A DNA stretch of 58,622 bases from an uncultured Flavobacteriaceae bacterium (GCA_947500385.1 CANMSA010000007.1:180929-239550); one strand, 5' to 3'; numbered from the stretch's first letter, positions 42,616-51,748 are shown. Program-made: numbers and translations. The notes: a model not told the origin generated them from the letters alone.

Positions 42616-43494
42616 CTAGTAATAAAGCTCGTCGGTCTGCAGGTTTAAAAAGCGTTGGGTGGCAAAAAAAGTACTGACCCAAGAAATGAGGATCCCCAAA
42701 ATAAAAACGCTGCCAAAAACAATACCCATGGTAACGGGGTCGCCCATCAAGTCTAGCTCCGGAAATGTGTGGTCCAAATAATACAAAAGTCCTGCCAGTG
42801 CCAGTATTGCCAATAACGAACCAAGCATCCCCAATTGAATATTCGTCCATATGAACGGCCTGCGGATAAATGTTTTGGTGGCTCCTACCATTTGCATGGT
42901 TTTTATGATAAAACGTTTGGCGTAGATGCTCAGACGTATCGAGCTATTGATCAGGAGTACTGCGATAAAGGTGAAAATACCACTTGCGATCAAGATCCAA
43001 AACCCCATTTTTTGTACATTATCGGTAAGGAGGCCTACCAGCGGTTTGTCATAGCTGACTTCTTCGACATAGCCTTTTGCACTTATTTCAGCGGCTATCT
43101 CTTCTAGTTGAACGGGGGAGACAAAGTCGGCGTTCAATTTTATATCGATGGAATTTTTTAAAGGGTTGTACCCGAGAAAGTCCATGAAATTTTCTCCTAT
43201 TTCCTCACTGTGCTGTTTTGCGGCCTCCTCTTTTGAAACATAGGTGGCCGATTTGATGTAGTCGGCCATAGCCAAACTTTTTTGCAGCTGATTTATTTCT
43301 ACTTCCTTGGCGCTTTCCTTTAGAAAAACAGAAACCGTAATCTGTTCTTTAAAATGATCGGCCATTTTTTTGGTGTTCAACAGTAATAAGCCCAGCACTC
43401 CCAATAAAAAAAGCACGAGACCAATACTCAACACTACCGAGAAGTACGATGAAATCAGCTTTCGCTTTTGATAGCTTTCGAATGATTTTCCCAT
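42616..43494 (-). CDS. ftsX: FtsX-like cell division permease
   Basis: 292 residues with four membrane helices in the FtsX arrangement: an N-terminal helix (FSVVLSIGLVLFLLGVLGLLLL), a periplasmic domain (QITVSVFLKESAKEVEINQL) and three helices at the C-terminus. FtsX pairs with FtsE, an ATPase, to control peptidoglycan hydrolases at division; no ftsE is in this window. The gene is the first of the ftsX-DUF3098-uppP-truB group. Confidence 0.94.
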   Translation of the reverse strand: MGKSFESYQKRKLISSYFSVVLSIGLVLFLLGVLGLLLLNTKKMADHFKEQITVSVFLKESAKEVEINQLQKSLAMADYIKSATYVSKEEAAKQHSEEIGENFMDFLGYNPLKNSIDIKLNADFVSPVQLEEIAAEISAKGYVEEVSYDKPLVGLLTDNVQKMGFWILIASGIFTFIAVLLINSSIRLSIYAKRFIIKTMQMVGATKTFIRRPFIWTNIQLGMLGSLLAILALAGLLYYLDHTFPELDLMGDPVTMGIVFGSVFILGILISWVSTFFATQRFLNLQTDELYY

Positions 43495-43549
43495 ATAGTG
43501 CTTTGAAAGTTAAAGTTAGTAAAGATTACACAATCGGAATATGTTGCGC

Positions 43550-44683
43550 TTAATCCTTTATCTTATCTTTAACATCAATTGGCTTTGGAGCGGACGGAAT
43601 CCTTTTGCTAATAAGCAGCATTTGGCCTAAATGGCTTGACTGGTGCTCCATTACATGAAACCATGCATAATGATGGCTAATTCCAGCTCCTGGAACATCT
43701 TTGGCCAACCATTCATCGTCTTTCTTTTTCATCTCTTCCTTGGTTTTTGCTCTTACTTTTTTCCAGATATCGAAATAATAGGAAGCTTTATGGCCTTTAA
43801 TATTTTCCCTTCCCTTGTTTCCAAGTTGCATAGCAAATTGCCATGCAGCTTTCTCCTCATCGCTATAGGAGATATCTTCGAAAGTGTATTCTTGATAGAC
43901 AACTTCGGTAGCGATCAAGTGCATGATCAGTGCGCCGATTGAATTGGCTTTGTCATCCATCAAATAATCCAACTCCCTTTCATCAAGCTGCCCTACGGTT
44001 CGTTCAACACGAACACTCAGATTATCCAACATACTTATAAGGGTTCCGATTTGAGGTGTGAAACCTTCCTTTGGACCAATATTATCCGAAGTATCCTCGA
44101 CAATTCCGCTCCCTGTTATCATTAAAGAGTACGCCCCGTCAAAGGTATCTTTGCTCGAAGTAACACTAAATTCCTTTACGCTGACCGGTTGTGTATTAAT
44201 GATACCTTGACGCCATGAGGGTATGGTGCCTCCTTTTACTTCTTTTTCGAAACTAGGATTTTTAATCTCAAGTTTTTCAAAACTGCCATCGGCCTTTTCG
44301 GTAAACACTTCAAACTTATCAAAGTAAAAAGTCCCATTTCCAAGACAGAGTCCTCCGAAACTAATTCTTTCGGCATTCTTCCCCATTTCACCTTCAACGG
44401 TATAGGAATTCCATTCGTTTGAAACAATGGGCCTATCCCCCATATTATCAAAAAAGCCCTGTTCGTCATCCTTATTGTCCACTCTTGCCCAAATTCCGGA
44501 CCAACTATTGTCAGTGTCGCCAATGGTCTTGGCAGCACCTACCACGCGAAATTTTATGGCTTTGTCGGTAGAAACTTCAATGGTTTGAACAAAAGAAGTC
44601 CAATCACGGGAAACAACATCTTGAGAAATTCCAATAAATCCTATTGCGAATACTAAAACGGTACATGCCTTCTTAAAAGTCAT
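43550..44683 (-). CDS. Exported protein with carbohydrate-binding-like N-terminus fused to a DinB domain
   Basis: 377 residues. A signal peptide (ACTVLVFAIGFIGISQ) leads to a beta-sandwich-like part (about 25-200) with WAR, GTFYFDKFEVF and a second strand set around YSLMITGSG. The C-terminal part (about 205-365) is DinB-like: a four-helix bundle with metal-binding histidines, NSIGALIMHLIATEVVYQ and HHYAWFHVMEHQSSHLGQM. DinB domains are usually cytosolic and metal-dependent; an exported version joined to a beta-sandwich is unusual. The substrate is unknown. Confidence 0.75.
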   Translation of the reverse strand: MTFKKACTVLVFAIGFIGISQDVVSRDWTSFVQTIEVSTDKAIKFRVVGAAKTIGDTDNSWSGIWARVDNKDDEQGFFDNMGDRPIVSNEWNSYTVEGEMGKNAERISFGGLCLGNGTFYFDKFEVFTEKADGSFEKLEIKNPSFEKEVKGGTIPSWRQGIINTQPVSVKEFSVTSSKDTFDGAYSLMITGSGIVEDTSDNIGPKEGFTPQIGTLISMLDNLSVRVERTVGQLDERELDYLMDDKANSIGALIMHLIATEVVYQEYTFEDISYSDEEKAAWQFAMQLGNKGRENIKGHKASYYFDIWKKVRAKTKEEMKKKDDEWLAKDVPGAGISHHYAWFHVMEHQSSHLGQMLLISKRIPSAPKPIDVKDKIKD

Positions 44684-44748
44684 TTTTTTTCTAATTTTTT
44701 TATGGGGGCGAAGGTATTACTTTTACAAGAATTAATGAATCGGCCGCC

Positions 44749-46626
44749 CTATCGTTTCAGGCTAAAATGCCCCCTGTAGGTTTCATCATCTACGCGAATA
44801 AGGTACCAGTAATCACTTTCGGGCAACGCCTTGTTATTGAAGGTGCCGTTCCAGGAGATTTGTGCATTCGAAATTTGCTTCAACAGTTTTCCAAAACGAT
44901 CAAAAATCGAGACCTCGGAAGAATTGAAAAACTCGATTCCTTCCGCATTAAAAACATCATTGATACCATCTCCGTTTGGGGTAAAAAAGTTCGGAATCAC
45001 AAAATGAATGAAGTCTTGGGTGACTTCCCCACAACCATTATTTTCACGCACACGAATAAGATAGCTCCCACCGGCGATGGCTTCCAAGACATTCGAGCCC
45101 TGATAGTCAATGCCGTCCAAGGAGTATTCGTACGCACCATTTTCTTTGGTACTTATTACAATATCATAGCCTTCTGAGCGAATATTGGTTATTTGGGGAA
45201 CATCGATTTGTTCAAGTGTGATCACCTTGGTGGCCGAACAGCCATTCACATCGGTCACAACAACCGAGTAGATTCCTGCCCGATCTACCTCGATATCTTT
45301 GGCGACTTCACCCGTATTCCATAGGTAGGTTGCCAAATCTAGATCGGCAGATAGGACGATCGAGCTATTTTCGCAAAAACTGAGCTCCTGATCTGTGAGC
45401 TGGGGAAGGGGAAATATAGCTAGCTGTACTGCAGTTCGATTATCGGATCTGCAATCGGCAAAGATAGAGATGGCCTCTGCATAGTAAGTTCCCGCAGTAG
45501 TGGGCTGAAAAGTGGCGCTACTGCCTTGAAGCAAGGTGCCGCCAACGGCCGCATCATACCAATTTACGGTCACCGCATCGGGCACGCTTACCGATAATGT
45601 GGGTGTTTCATTTTCACAACTGCCCACATTTCCATTTGATAGGGGTGCCACAGGTTTTGAAATGATCAAAACATCAAAGACCTCCGAGAGTGCACTACAA
45701 AGAGGATTTGCCAAGTTAACGGCATCTTCCGCTATTTTAACGCGGTAAAAGATATCATTGAATATATCGGGAGTCGTGTAAGTTTCATTGGTCTCACCTG
45801 GTATGTCCGCCCAATTGGCACCATCAAAACTCTCTTGCCATTGGTAGGCATGCGTACTATAAATCGAAAAATCGGGATTGGCGGTGAGCGTAGTACGTAC
45901 GGGAACGGTGTCGTCACACACCGCAATGTTCGAACGGTTCTCGGTATCGGTAATCGATATAAAATCACCGCAGGTCCTAAATACAATGTCATCGATGGCC
46001 AGGTCATTGCCACAACCACCATTCCCATTATTGGTCATCTTAAGAATTACAGAGGTTTGCCCGGGTACGGTTCTAAAGACCAATCCGTAGGGTCGCCAGA
46101 TCGGTGATGAGGTATTGGGAATATTTCCCGTGTCGCCCGATGCCAATAAATTGGTATCGGTATTGTCCCAAATTTCGAATTTTACGTTCACAGGGATACC
46201 GGCCCCTCCGCAACCTCTACTGGTTTGAAGATTGATCAGCCAAGAAGAGAACTCATAGGAGGTATTTTCACAAAGTCCGTTTACGGTGCGCCTAAAAAAC
46301 TCCCCTGCCGTAAAATCGGCATTGACGATGAACGATTTTCCATCTGTATCGTTCTCCGTATGATCGGGCGTATCATGCCAGTCGAAATAATCGGTGGTGC
46401 TCGATACGGTATAATCCCCGTCGCTGGGAGTGCCTGCGGTAAAACGATAATTGGTAGTGCCGGCGGGTAATGGAGGGCCATCGGTGGTACCCGTTCCAAA
46501 AGTTTCGGTGAAAATGGGATCCCCCGAGTTTCCCCCGCAAAAACCAAGTTGTGCTTGCACTTCGGATACAAACAAAAGAAATAGTGCGAAGAAGAGGAAA
46601 CTAGCTTGTGTAATTGTTTGTGGCAC
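44749..46626 (-). CDS. Secreted T9SS type B sorting-domain protein
   Basis: 625 residues. The signal peptide is SFLFFALFLLFVSEVQAQ. A beta-sandwich at about 30-220 contains YEFSSWLINLQTSRGCGGAG and NDLAIDDIVFRTCG. Ig-like repeats with paired cysteines follow (SCENETPTLSVSVPDAVTV, FCENSSIVLSADLDLATYLW). The C-terminal domain is PNFFTPNGDGINDVFNAEGI through YWYLIRVDDETYRGHFSLKR, the type B T9SS sorting signal. It is delivered to the cell surface or medium, as in gliding bacteria, and probably serves as an adhesin or carbohydrate-binding protein. It is divergent from leuS, with 95 bp between. Confidence 0.93.
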   Translation of the reverse strand: MPQTITQASFLFFALFLLFVSEVQAQLGFCGGNSGDPIFTETFGTGTTDGPPLPAGTTNYRFTAGTPSDGDYTVSSTTDYFDWHDTPDHTENDTDGKSFIVNADFTAGEFFRRTVNGLCENTSYEFSSWLINLQTSRGCGGAGIPVNVKFEIWDNTDTNLLASGDTGNIPNTSSPIWRPYGLVFRTVPGQTSVILKMTNNGNGGCGNDLAIDDIVFRTCGDFISITDTENRSNIAVCDDTVPVRTTLTANPDFSIYSTHAYQWQESFDGANWADIPGETNETYTTPDIFNDIFYRVKIAEDAVNLANPLCSALSEVFDVLIISKPVAPLSNGNVGSCENETPTLSVSVPDAVTVNWYDAAVGGTLLQGSSATFQPTTAGTYYAEAISIFADCRSDNRTAVQLAIFPLPQLTDQELSFCENSSIVLSADLDLATYLWNTGEVAKDIEVDRAGIYSVVVTDVNGCSATKVITLEQIDVPQITNIRSEGYDIVISTKENGAYEYSLDGIDYQGSNVLEAIAGGSYLIRVRENNGCGEVTQDFIHFVIPNFFTPNGDGINDVFNAEGIEFFNSSEVSIFDRFGKLLKQISNAQISWNGTFNNKALPESDYWYLIRVDDETYRGHFSLKR

Positions 46627-46686
46627 CTTGAATTTAGTATAGTCGGGTAAGATAAGAATATCTTTTCCCCTTTCCCATATTAAACT

Positions 46687-46694
46687 TATTTTTG
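46687..46694 (+). promoter_or_regulatory. Promoter -7 box of leuS
   Basis: TATTTTTG, matching TAnnTTTG, 28 bp before the ATG at 46722. Its position rules out the in-frame TTG at 46692 as the start codon, because transcription would begin at about 46701. Confidence 0.6.
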
Positions 46695-46721
46695 CCCGAT
46701 ATAGATACGAAAAAGCCAGAA

Positions 46722-49700
46722 ATGCAGTACGATTTTAATTCCATAGAGGCCAAGTGGCAAAAATATTGGGCCGAAAACCAAACTTTCAAGGCGGAAGATA
46801 CTTCTGAAAAAGAAAAGTTTTACGTGTTGGATATGTTTCCCTATCCCTCGGGTGCGGGGCTGCATGTGGGGCATCCGTTGGGGTATATTGCCAGTGATAT
46901 TTATGCGCGTTACAAGCGGCACAAAGGCTTTAATGTGCTGCATCCCCAAGGATACGATTCCTTTGGTTTGCCAGCAGAGCAGTATGCCATTCAAACAGGA
47001 CAGCATCCCGCAATCACCACAGAAACCAATATTAAAAGATATCGTGAACAACTAGATAAAATTGGGTTTTCGTTTGATTGGAGCCGGGAAGTGCGTACCT
47101 CGGATCCAAACTATTATAAATGGACGCAGTGGATCTTTATACAGTTGTTCAATTCCTGGTACAATAAAAAAAGCGACAAAGCGGAGGACATTGAAACCTT
47201 GGTGACGGCCTTCGAACAGGATGGAAATTCTCAGATCGATGCTATTTGTGATGATGCCATTCCTCCTTTTACGGCCGCGGAATGGACGGCATTTTCCAAG
47301 GTAGAAAAGCAAGAGGTATTGCTAAAGTACCGCCTGACCTATCTGGCCGAAACCGAAGTAAATTGGTGTCCGGCCCTAGGTACCGTATTGGCCAATGATG
47401 AAATCGTAAACGGCGTTTCTGAACGAGGCGGGCATCCCGTAATTCGAAAGAAAATGACCCAATGGAGCATGCGCATCTCGGCCTACGCACAGCGTTTGTT
47501 AGATGGGTTGAATGGTATTGACTGGCCGCAACCCTTGAAAGATTCGCAAACCAATTGGATCGGCCGAAGCGTAGGGGCAAGTGTTACCTTTAAAATCCTC
47601 CCCCCGACCCCCTCCAAAGGAGAGGGAGTTCCTGGTTATATGACTGGCGGGAACAATTCACATTTATTGCTTGAAAAGGCAAAAGAAATGAGAAAAAACC
47701 CTACAAAGGCCGAAGCTGCACTCTGGGAAAGACTTCGGGCAAAAAAGCGTGGGTATAAATTTAGGCAACAACATTTAATAGATGATTTCATTGTTGATTT
47801 TGTCTGTCTGAGAAAAAACCTTGTTATTGAAGTAGATGGTGGTATACACAATTCTCAAATAGCGGAAGACGAAGCAAGGACCAAAAGACTGAATGATTTG
47901 GGATTTCAGGTAATTCGCTTTAAAAACGAGGAGGTTCTTAGTGATTCGGACGCTGTCGTTTCAGCAATTCTCGAAAACCTTGAAAAAGTACAAATACCCC
48001 CTTCGGGGGCTGGGGGAATCGATGTATTCACCACCCGTCCCGATACCATTTTTGGAGTGAGCTTTATGACCTTGGCCCCCGAGCACGAATTGGTGGCCAA
48101 CATTACGACTGCAGCCCAAAAAGAAGCGGTTGACGCCTATATTGAAAGTACGGCAAAGCGATCGGAACGAGATCGTATGGCCGATGTAAAAACGATTACA
48201 GGGGCCTTTACCGGTGCTTTTGCAGAACACCCATTTACCAAAGAACCCATTCCGATTTGGATCGGGGATTATGTGTTGGCCGGCTATGGTACCGGGGCGG
48301 TGATGTCCGTACCCTGCGGGGATCAGCGTGATTATGATTTTGCCAAGCATTTTAATATCCCCATTCCGAATGTATTTGAGGGCATTGATATTTCTGAGGA
48401 AGCCTTTGCCGATAAAGGGAATACCGTTATTGCAAATTCCGATTTCTTGAACGGTCTCCCTTATAAAAAGGCGGTGAAACGGGCTATTTTTGAATTGGAA
48501 CAACTGGGACAGGGCAAAGGAAAAGTAAACTACCGTTTGCGCGATGCGGTCTTTAGCCGTCAACGCTATTGGGGCGAACCCTTTCCCGTGTACTATGTAG
48601 ATGGAATGCCGCAGATGATCGCTGCCAAGCATTTGCCCATTGCCCTGCCCGAAGTGGAGAAGTATTTGCCAACCGAAACGGGAGAGCCGCCTTTGGGGAA
48701 TGCGACCCATTGGGCCTGGGATACCGAGACATCGCAGGTGGTCGATAATGCGTTGATCGATCATCAAACCATCTTTCCGTTGGAGTTGAATACGATGCCC
48801 GGCTGGGCCGGTAGTTCCCAGTACTTTAATCGGTATATGGACCCGCACAATGAAAACGAGATTTTCTCGCAAGCCGCCATTGATTATTGGCAAGAAGTGG
48901 ATCTGTACATTGGGGGTAGCGAACATGCTACCGGTCATTTATTGTACGCCCGTTTTTGGCAAAAATTCATGTTCGATAGAGGATGGGTGCCCAAGGACGA
49001 ATTTGCCAAAAAACTGATCAACCAGGGGATGATTACGGGGACGAGTGCTTTTGTTTATAGGGAAGATGATACGGGAAACATTATTTCAAAGGGATTATTG
49101 TCGGGAAAAAAAGTATCGCCGATACATGCAGATGTGTCCCTTGTCAATAGTTCTGATGAGTTGGATGTAGACGGTTTCAAAAAATGGCAGCCCGATTATA
49201 CGGATGCCGAATTTGTGCTGGAGGATGGGAAGTACATCGTAGGCCGTGAGGTCGAAAAAATGTCCAAATCCAAATACAACGTCGTCAACCCCGATGAGAT
49301 TTGTGAACAATACGGGGCCGATAGTCTGCGTTTGTACGAAATGTTCCTAGGGCCTTTGGAGCAATCAAAGCCATGGAATACGGCCGGGATTACGGGCGTA
49401 CACGGCTTTCTAAAGAAATTGTGGAAGTTGTATTTTGATGCAAGCGGCAGCAAGGTATCAGATGCCGGGCCTACGGCCGAAAACTTGAAAACCCTGCACA
49501 AGACCATCAAAAAAGTTGAGGACGATATCGCGAACTTTAGTTTCAATACCTCGGTCTCCACCTTTATGATCTGTGTCAACGAACTTACCGCCCAAAAATG
49601 TGCCAGTCGTGCCATATTAAGTCCGTTGGCCATTTTGGTTTCTCCCTATGCACCGCATATTGCCGAAGAACTTTGGGAACAATTGGGACATTCTGAATCG

Positions 49701-49937
49701 ATTTCGACCGCTCCGTTTCCGGTGTTTGACCCGAAACATTTGGTAGAAAGTAGCAAGGAATATCCCATATCCTTCAATGGTAAAATGCGGTTTAAGCTAT
49801 CCTTACCCGCAGATATGGAAAAAGAAGCAATCGAAGCGGCTGTGATGGCGCATGAAAAAACCCTGGAACAATTGCAGGGACGTACGCCCAAAAAGGTCAT
49901 AGTAGTGCCGGGTAAAATTGTGAATATCGTAGGCTAA
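46722..49937 (+). CDS. leuS: Leucyl-tRNA synthetase with an in-frame DUF559 nuclease insertion
   Basis: 1071 residues, about 140 longer than the enzyme without the insertion. It charges tRNA-Leu with leucine. The HIGH-type motif is HVGH (about residue 48), the KMSKS loop is EKMSKSKYN (about 846-850), and the CP1 editing domain begins at IDVFTTRPDTIFG. The extra segment, residues about 293-432 (nt 47598-48017), is a DUF559 endonuclease-fold domain lying between the catalytic core and the start of the editing domain, with no frame break. I chose the ATG at 46722 because it gives MQYDFNSIEAKWQKYW, the usual N-terminus. The downstream segments (KMSKS and C-terminal TF binding region) are intact, so the enzyme is probably active with the domain attached. 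Confidence 0.97.
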   Translation: MQYDFNSIEAKWQKYWAENQTFKAEDTSEKEKFYVLDMFPYPSGAGLHVGHPLGYIASDIYARYKRHKGFNVLHPQGYDSFGLPAEQYAIQTGQHPAITTETNIKRYREQLDKIGFSFDWSREVRTSDPNYYKWTQWIFIQLFNSWYNKKSDKAEDIETLVTAFEQDGNSQIDAICDDAIPPFTAAEWTAFSKVEKQEVLLKYRLTYLAETEVNWCPALGTVLANDEIVNGVSERGGHPVIRKKMTQWSMRISAYAQRLLDGLNGIDWPQPLKDSQTNWIGRSVGASVTFKILPPTPSKGEGVPGYMTGGNNSHLLLEKAKEMRKNPTKAEAALWERLRAKKRGYKFRQQHLIDDFIVDFVCLRKNLVIEVDGGIHNSQIAEDEARTKRLNDLGFQVIRFKNEEVLSDSDAVVSAILENLEKVQIPPSGAGGIDVFTTRPDTIFGVSFMTLAPEHELVANITTAAQKEAVDAYIESTAKRSERDRMADVKTITGAFTGAFAEHPFTKEPIPIWIGDYVLAGYGTGAVMSVPCGDQRDYDFAKHFNIPIPNVFEGIDISEEAFADKGNTVIANSDFLNGLPYKKAVKRAIFELEQLGQGKGKVNYRLRDAVFSRQRYWGEPFPVYYVDGMPQMIAAKHLPIALPEVEKYLPTETGEPPLGNATHWAWDTETSQVVDNALIDHQTIFPLELNTMPGWAGSSQYFNRYMDPHNENEIFSQAAIDYWQEVDLYIGGSEHATGHLLYARFWQKFMFDRGWVPKDEFAKKLINQGMITGTSAFVYREDDTGNIISKGLLSGKKVSPIHADVSLVNSSDELDVDGFKKWQPDYTDAEFVLEDGKYIVGREVEKMSKSKYNVVNPDEICEQYGADSLRLYEMFLGPLEQSKPWNTAGITGVHGFLKKLWKLYFDASGSKVSDAGPTAENLKTLHKTIKKVEDDIANFSFNTSVSTFMICVNELTAQKCASRAILSPLAILVSPYAPHIAEELWEQLGHSESISTAPFPVFDPKHLVESSKEYPISFNGKMRFKLSLPADMEKEAIEAAVMAHEKTLEQLQGRTPKKVIVVPGKIVNIVG
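47598..48017 (+). mobile_element. DUF559 element inserted in frame in leuS
   Basis: 420 bp (a multiple of three). It codes for a restriction-endonuclease-fold domain: KNPTKAEAALWERLRAK, then RQQHLIDDFIVDFVC and LVIEVDGGIHNSQ, the E-x-D-G type active site of DUF559. The ends are rich in C and G and resemble each other as inverted repeats: on the left CCCCCCGACCCCCTCC with a hairpin around AAAGGAG, on the right, read on the other strand, TTCCCCCAGCCCCC with AAGGGGG. Short DUF559 genes flanked by such repeats are, to my recollection, dispersed in Bacteroidetes genomes. There are no intein splicing motifs. Confidence 0.75.
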
Positions 49938-49972
49938 GAGTGTTCGCTAATTGAATCGAATAAAATAGGGCA

Positions 49973-50227
49973 ATGGATAAAATCGAAGTACTAGGGCTTG
50001 TAGCGGCAGCGTTGACCACCACCTCCTTTGTACCCCAAGTATATAAGACGTGGAAAGAGAAATCTACCAAAGATATTTCTTTGACGATGTATACGGTATT
50101 GTTTGTTGGGGTGGTACTATGGCTTGTTTATGGGTTAAATATCCAAAGCCTACCAGTGATTTTTGCCAATACCATTACCGGTATACTGCTAGTACTGATG
50201 TTGCTCATGAAGTTGCGTTATAAATAG
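49973..50227 (+). CDS. SemiSWEET-type transporter
   Basis: 84 residues with three membrane helices and the PQ-loop motif FVPQVYKTW in the first. This is the size and pattern of bacterial SemiSWEETs, which work as dimers to move sugars such as sucrose or glucose across the inner membrane. It follows leuS by 35 bp and might share its transcript. The substrate is not evident. Confidence 0.9.
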   Translation: MDKIEVLGLVAAALTTTSFVPQVYKTWKEKSTKDISLTMYTVLFVGVVLWLVYGLNIQSLPVIFANTITGILLVLMLLMKLRYK

Positions 50228-50287
50228 CACAAGGAACGGTCTTTCGAGAATGTTTTCAAGAATGAAACTCAATCTTCTATATTAATA

Positions 50288-50358
50288 CCCTATAAAATGT
50301 AGGGCTATATACTCAAAATAATTCATTTTTAGACAAGAACCCCTAGATTTATAGGGGT
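50288..50358 (+). promoter_or_regulatory. Two CCCTA/TAGGG inverted repeats upstream of alanine dehydrogenase
   Basis: Repeat 1 is CCCTA-TAAAATG-TAGGG (50288-50304). Repeat 2 is ACCCCTAGATTTATAGGGGT (50339-50358), a 7-6-7 inverted repeat. Their centres are 52 bp apart, about five helical turns. A further half site ACCCCTA lies at 50392-50398. They sit in the 244-bp gap before ald and may be tandem operators. The rest of the gap holds TATAATTTG at 50426-50434, a possible -7 region. Confidence 0.45.
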
Positions 50359-50471
50359 GTCTGTGATTAAAGTAGCGTAATTTATCTGAATACCCCTATT
50401 TTTTGTCGAAAAAGCTTTTGTATTTATATAATTTGTCACACTTTTACACCGCTAACTGAAAAACAGTAAAA

Positions 50472-51572
50472 ATGACCGTCGGTGTTCCTAAGGAAATTAA
50501 GAATAATGAAAGTCGGGTGGGAATGACTCCTGCCGGGGTGTATGAACTGGTAAAAAACGAGCATACCGTTTATCTGCAGTCTTCGGCAGGCGAGGGAAGC
50601 GGCTTTTCCGACGCGGATTATAAAAAAGCGGGAGCCATCATTTTAGACACCATCGGCCAGGTGTATGCAATGAGCGAAATGATCGTGAAAGTGAAGGAGC
50701 CTATAGAAGAAGAATATGCCCTGGTTCAAAAGGACCAAGTGGTATTCACTTATTTTCATTTTGCCTCGAGCCAGCGTTTGACCAAGGCAATGATCGATAG
50801 TAAGGCGGTATGTATTGCCTACGAAACGGTAGAAGACGAAGAAGGGACACTTCCACTGTTAACGCCCATGTCTGAAGTAGCGGGTCGTATGGCCATACAG
50901 CAGGGTGCCAAGTATCTCGAAAAACCTGTGAAGGGCAGAGGGGTTTTGTTGGGTGGTGTGCCTGGCGTTGCTCCCGGAAAGGTCTTGGTGTTGGGTGCGG
51001 GCGTCGTGGGCATCCAGGCGGCGAAAATGGCGGCAGGGCTTGGAGCCCATGTAACGATTTTGGATATCAACATGAAGCGACTCCGCTACGTCAATGATGT
51101 AATGCCACCACATGTGGTAACGGAATTTTCAAATGAATTCAACATACGAAAACACATCCAAGACCATGATTTGATTATCGGCGGGGTGCTACTCAAGGGA
51201 GCCAAAGCACCCAATTTGATTACCAAGGATATGTTGAAACTAATGAGACCGGGAACCGTTATTGTAGATGTGGCGGTCGATCAAGGTGGTTGCGTCGAGA
51301 CAACGCGCCCCACGACGCACGAAGACCCCATCTATATTATTGATGATGTGGTGCATTACTCCGTTGCCAATATGCCGGGAGCCGTCCCCTATACTTCTAC
51401 CATGGCTTTGACCAATGTGACTTTGCCCTACGTCTTAAGTTTGGCCAATTCGGGATGGGAAAAAGCGGTCGCAAACGACACGGCATTGCAAAATGGTCTC
51501 AATATTGTAAAAGGAAAAGTGGTGTATGAGGAAATAGCCCAGGCATTCGGTATGGAGGCCATGATGGCATAA
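50472..51572 (+). CDS. ald: Alanine dehydrogenase
   Basis: 366 residues. The opening VGVPKEIKNNESRVGMTPAG and the NAD+ site VLVLGAGVVGIQAAKMAAGLGAHV, with the acidic end DIN, are those of Ald; the substrate region has AYETVEDEEG and MPGAVPYTSTMAL. It interconverts alanine and pyruvate with NAD+ and ammonia, allowing alanine catabolism. Two inverted repeats upstream suggest it is regulated, possibly by an Lrp-like protein responding to alanine; no proof here. Confidence 0.97.
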   Translation: MTVGVPKEIKNNESRVGMTPAGVYELVKNEHTVYLQSSAGEGSGFSDADYKKAGAIILDTIGQVYAMSEMIVKVKEPIEEEYALVQKDQVVFTYFHFASSQRLTKAMIDSKAVCIAYETVEDEEGTLPLLTPMSEVAGRMAIQQGAKYLEKPVKGRGVLLGGVPGVAPGKVLVLGAGVVGIQAAKMAAGLGAHVTILDINMKRLRYVNDVMPPHVVTEFSNEFNIRKHIQDHDLIIGGVLLKGAKAPNLITKDMLKLMRPGTVIVDVAVDQGGCVETTRPTTHEDPIYIIDDVVHYSVANMPGAVPYTSTMALTNVTLPYVLSLANSGWEKAVANDTALQNGLNIVKGKVVYEEIAQAFGMEAMMA

Positions 51573-51748
51573 GTCGTACATTTTGTCAGTTTCAAAGGCC
51601 CTGTCGCTTCCTGTTGACTAATTCGGGAAGAATGGCGGGGTTTTTGCTTTTCGATATGTTGTAACGTGATGCTAGAGCACTTGGATAGGGCAATCTTTTA
51701 ACAAAAAGGAATCTTTAGTATCTTTAAGTAAAATTTAAAAACGAAAAT

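Noticed and set aside
46692-46721. TTG start of leuS
   Set aside because: The promoter -7 box overlaps this codon, and LeuRS proteins normally begin at the MQYDFN position.
47598-48017. Intein in leuS
   Set aside because: The ends lack the intein N-terminal Cys/Ser and C-terminal His-Asn motifs, and the length and fold fit DUF559, not a Hint domain.
47961-48938. A 325-codon open frame on the minus strand inside leuS
   Set aside because: It is a shadow of the strongly conserved leuS reading frame; its translation has no recognisable domain and no promoter or RBS.
46722-49937. leuS as a pseudogene disrupted by an element
   Set aside because: The insertion is a multiple of three, and the frame, HIGH-type motif, editing domain and KMSKS loop all remain.
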